DNA of 7,592 nt from the NCBI GenBank assembly GCA_937902115.1, contig CALGSR010000089.1, positions 1 through 7,592 on the forward strand, in the 5' to 3' direction. This DNA is from an uncultured Bacillus sp. GTDB lineage: Bacteria > Bacillota > Bacilli > Bacillales > Cytobacillaceae. The notes beneath the pieces are model-generated. The model was not told the DNA's origin. It saw nothing but the letters and a program-made list of their open reading frames with translations, and ran no database searches. Within the stretch, counting starts at the first letter, position 1, and every line of letters starts with the position of its first letter. Positions 5,779-7,592 of the stretch are shown here, in pieces. Position numbers and translations under genes: made by a program.

Positions 5779-7392
5779 TTATTCTTCGATTGTTACTTTA
5801 TAAGCAAAGCGAAGCGGATCCATCGTACCGGAGAAATCCCAGCCTTCAATGCCATTTTTCATAATCGTGACTCTTTCCGGGTGACTAATAAATGCACCTG
5901 GTGTTAGATTCATAATTTCCTGCTGAATTTCGTTATAGATTTCGCTCCTTTGTTCCTTGTCAGTAGTAGAAACCACCTTAGCGACTAATTCATCCAGCTT
6001 TGCATGATTGGTTACGATCGCTCCAAGACCTCTGCTCGTAAAGTAATATTGGAAAAAGTAATAAGGATCAGACAAGCTTTTTCCGATACTGCCTAGGCCA
6101 ACCATGTCAAATTCGCCTTTTTTCGTAAGGTCGCGAATGACACTATCATCTCTTAGTTCCAGATTGATCTTTACCCCGACTTCAGCGAGCTGATTTTGCA
6201 TCGCTTCTGCCATCGGCTTCCATGTTCGATCTCCTCCAACTAATAAGGTCAGTTCTAATACTTGACCCTCTTTCACTAAATAGCCATCCTTATTTGTATC
6301 TTTCCAACCTGCTTCTGCTAATAATTGCTTTGCTTTATCTTGGTCGTGCTGGTACCCTTTGATCGTTGTATCTACCCATGGAATTGACTGATTAAATCCA
6401 ATCGGTCCTACAGCGGGTGTGGCAAACCCTTCGAATACATAGTCTGTAATTTCCTGACGATCAATCGCATAGTTTATCGCTTTTCTGACATTGATATCGC
6501 TAAGAAGCCCTTTATTAATGTTAAAACCAAGCCATTCCATCGATCCGGAATCTTGATTAGCCACTACATTTAAGTCTTTGTTTCCTTGTAATCTTTTAAT
6601 CTCTGATTGCGGAATCCCATATCCATCTGCGCCGATGAGATCAACTTCTCCAGATTCGAGCGCCAGCACCATTGTTGCCGGGTCGGCAATGTAGACAACA
6701 TTCAATTCATCAAGATTTGGTTTTTCCCGCCAATGGTTTTCATTTGCAATGAACTCTACTTTTTCTTTACTTTGATTCTGTAATACAAAAGGACCTGTTC
6801 CAATTGGCTTTGTCATCTTCCTTGCTTCATCAAATGACGTTGGACTTGGAATCACACACTGGAAGGAGCCAACAATATTTAAGAACGGTGCAAAAGGTCT
6901 TTTTAAAGTAAAAATAACCGTACTATCGTCAGGTGTTTCAATGTTTTCAATTCCCAGCCTTCTCGACATTTCAGGATCTGCCATATAATGATTAAAAGCT
7001 GCTGCTACCGCGCTGCTGTTAAATGGAGTTCCATCATGGAATAAAACATTCTTCCGCAAGTTAAACGTCCAAACAGTCCCTGCGTCATTTACAGTCCACG
7101 ATTCGGCTAAAGCGCTTTCAAATTGACCCGTTGACGTTTCTAAAGCTAATGGTTCAAAAACAACGGTTCTTAACGCTGTGTTTTCTCTACCGCTTCCATA
7201 GGGGTCTAATCCTAAATAATCTAACCCATGCCCTAAAGCGATGGTTAAGCTTTGTGTTCCATCTTCTTGACTGTTTTTTGAATTTCCATCCTTGCTCGCT
7301 TCCTCGCTGCCGCATGCAGAGAGGACTAGAATACAGCATATAAATAGTACTAAATATGAGGCCTTTCCCTTACGGAAATTAAAAATTTTCAC
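5779..7392 (-). CDS. ABC transporter solute-binding lipoprotein, family 5 (NikA/DppA/OppA type)
   Basis: This is the extracellular, membrane-anchored receptor that captures the ligand and hands it to the permeases encoded downstream. I chose the GTG start at 7392, giving 537 residues. It yields a clean lipoprotein signal: a basic n-region (K2, R7, K8, K10), a hydrophobic stretch at about 13-24, and lipobox L-S-A-C with the lipidated cysteine at 27. An SD-like AAAGGGG lies 11 nt upstream. The alternative ATG at 7431 adds 13 residues and has no visible ribosome binding site. A Ser/Asn/Glu-rich linker follows the cysteine. The mature part has the usual family-5 hallmarks: VFEPLALETSTG, LAESWTVNDAGTVWTFNLRK, a VLFHDGTPF segment, KPIGTGPF, VRKAINYAIDRQEI and AKQLLAEAGW. 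Length is normal for the family. The family binds nickel chelates, opine metallophores, di- and oligopeptides, haem and other ligands, so the ligand cannot be read off. The next gene starts 13 nt after this stop codon, indicating cotranscription with the reductase genes. Confidence 0.93.
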   Translation of the reverse strand: MKIFNFRKGKASYLVLFICCILVLSACGSEEASKDGNSKNSQEDGTQSLTIALGHGLDYLGLDPYGSGRENTALRTVVFEPLALETSTGQFESALAESWTVNDAGTVWTFNLRKNVLFHDGTPFNSSAVAAAFNHYMADPEMSRRLGIENIETPDDSTVIFTLKRPFAPFLNIVGSFQCVIPSPTSFDEARKMTKPIGTGPFVLQNQSKEKVEFIANENHWREKPNLDELNVVYIADPATMVLALESGEVDLIGADGYGIPQSEIKRLQGNKDLNVVANQDSGSMEWLGFNINKGLLSDINVRKAINYAIDRQEITDYVFEGFATPAVGPIGFNQSIPWVDTTIKGYQHDQDKAKQLLAEAGWKDTNKDGYLVKEGQVLELTLLVGGDRTWKPMAEAMQNQLAEVGVKINLELRDDSVIRDLTKKGEFDMVGLGSIGKSLSDPYYFFQYYFTSRGLGAIVTNHAKLDELVAKVVSTTDKEQRSEIYNEIQQEIMNLTPGAFISHPERVTIMKNGIEGWDFSGTMDPLRFAYKVTIEE

Positions 7393-7448
7393 GATAAAAC
7401 AATCCCCTTTAACTATATTTTTGAATATCATTTGAAATACTCAAGAAA

Positions 7449-7457
7449 ATTCTATCA
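7449..7457 (-). promoter_or_regulatory. Tentative extended -10 promoter element
   Basis: Read on the minus strand this is TGATAGAAT. TAGAAT matches the TATAAT consensus at five of six positions, and the TG one base upstream gives an extended -10. The hexamer 17 bp upstream (AAACTT, 7472-7477) is a poor -35, which an extended -10 can compensate for. Transcription would start near 7442, about 50 nt before the proposed GTG start of the first gene. AT-rich leaders often contain chance matches, so this is only a candidate. Confidence 0.3.
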
Positions 7458-7468
7458 ATGAATATTGA
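7455..7468. promoter_or_regulatory. Imperfect palindrome, possible operator
   Basis: TCAAT-GAAT-ATTGA is an inverted repeat with 5-bp arms around a 4-bp centre. It lies just upstream of, and partly overlaps, the candidate -10 element, in what would be the spacer between -35 and -10. A repressor bound here would block that promoter. It does not clearly match a Fur, NikR or CymR box. Short palindromes are common in AT-rich DNA, so the assignment is weak. Confidence 0.2.
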
Positions 7469-7592
7469 AATAAGTTTGAGGATTCAGTGTGTTTGCTATG
7501 TGATTGCTGAGAAATTTCAGTGAAGTTGCGTAGATTCTAGCGTGAAAAATAGCGGGGTTGTAGTAAAAAAGGGCGCACTTAACTAAGGCATT

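Larger units (their letters stand above)
7393..7592 (-). promoter_or_regulatory. Leader region upstream of the operon, no gene seen
   Basis: This stretch precedes the solute-binding protein gene and holds no credible coding sequence on either strand. It is AT-rich close to the gene and more mixed further out. By eye it contains a tentative extended -10 promoter, an imperfect palindrome, and an 8-bp direct repeat (TTGAAATA on the plus strand, at 7432-7439 and 7465-7472). I see no recognisable S-box, T-box, cobalamin or NiCo riboswitch core, and no clear rho-independent terminator belonging to a preceding gene. The window ends before any upstream gene, so whether transcription starts here or enters from further upstream cannot be settled. 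Confidence 0.5.

Noticed and set aside
7393..7431. Upstream ATG start at 7431 for the binding protein
   Set aside because: It has no visible ribosome binding site and puts a non-typical extension before the basic signal-peptide n-region. The GTG at 7392 gives a standard lipoprotein signal, though its SD spacing of 11 nt is long, so this is not certain.
7507..7520. Palindrome-like CTGAGAAATTTCAG as an operator
   Set aside because: The arms are only 4 bp with a partly self-complementary centre, it is over 50 bp upstream of the candidate -10, and it matches no binding site I can name.
7561..7592. Possible repeat or terminator remnant at the right edge
   Set aside because: A run of T follows a GC-containing segment on the minus strand, but no convincing stem forms and the window ends there.

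Overview
The window looks like part of a single minus-strand operon from a low-to-moderate GC Gram-positive bacterium, most likely a Bacillota member of Bacillaceae type. The evidence is strong GGAGG-type Shine-Dalgarno (SD) sites 5-8 nt before the starts, a lipobox-bearing solute-binding lipoprotein, tight gene spacing and AT-leaning codon use. Species cannot be named from the sequence.

Layout in transcription order (right to left): a leader with a tentative promoter (7393-7592); a family-5 (NikA/DppA/OppA-type) solute-binding lipoprotein (7392-5779); a nitrogenase component-1 homologue of NifD/BchN type (5765-4500); a second component-1 homologue of NifK/BchB type (4498-3209); a NifH/BchL-type iron protein (3190-2429); a 75-85 nt spacer with two GC-rich hairpins; a NikB/DppB-type permease (2344-1400); a NikC/DppC-type permease (1407-568); and the first 180 codons of a NikD/DppD-type ATPase (540-1), which runs off the window. 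A second ATPase (NikE/DppF type) would be expected just beyond position 1. No plus-strand gene is credible.

The striking point is that a complete three-subunit nitrogenase-like reductase sits between the binding protein and the membrane parts of one importer. The reductase keeps its electron-transfer parts: a P-loop and two cluster cysteines in the iron protein, and a 3 Cys + 1 Cys interface cluster set in the two component-1 subunits. By hand alignment it lacks the cysteine and histidine that hold the iron-molybdenum cofactor (FeMo-co) in NifD, and no cofactor-assembly gene (nifB, nifE, nifN) is present. Its design is therefore closest to dark-operative protochlorophyllide reductase (DPOR) and other cofactor-free members of the superfamily. 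It probably reduces an organic or metal-organic molecule rather than N2.

Working model (inference): the lipoprotein captures a small molecule outside the cell, the two permeases and ATPases import it, and the ATP-driven two-component reductase modifies it in the cytoplasm. Substrate and product are unknown. Candidates suggested by the transporter family and the cluster architecture are metal chelates, tetrapyrroles, or sulfur-containing or peptide-like compounds.
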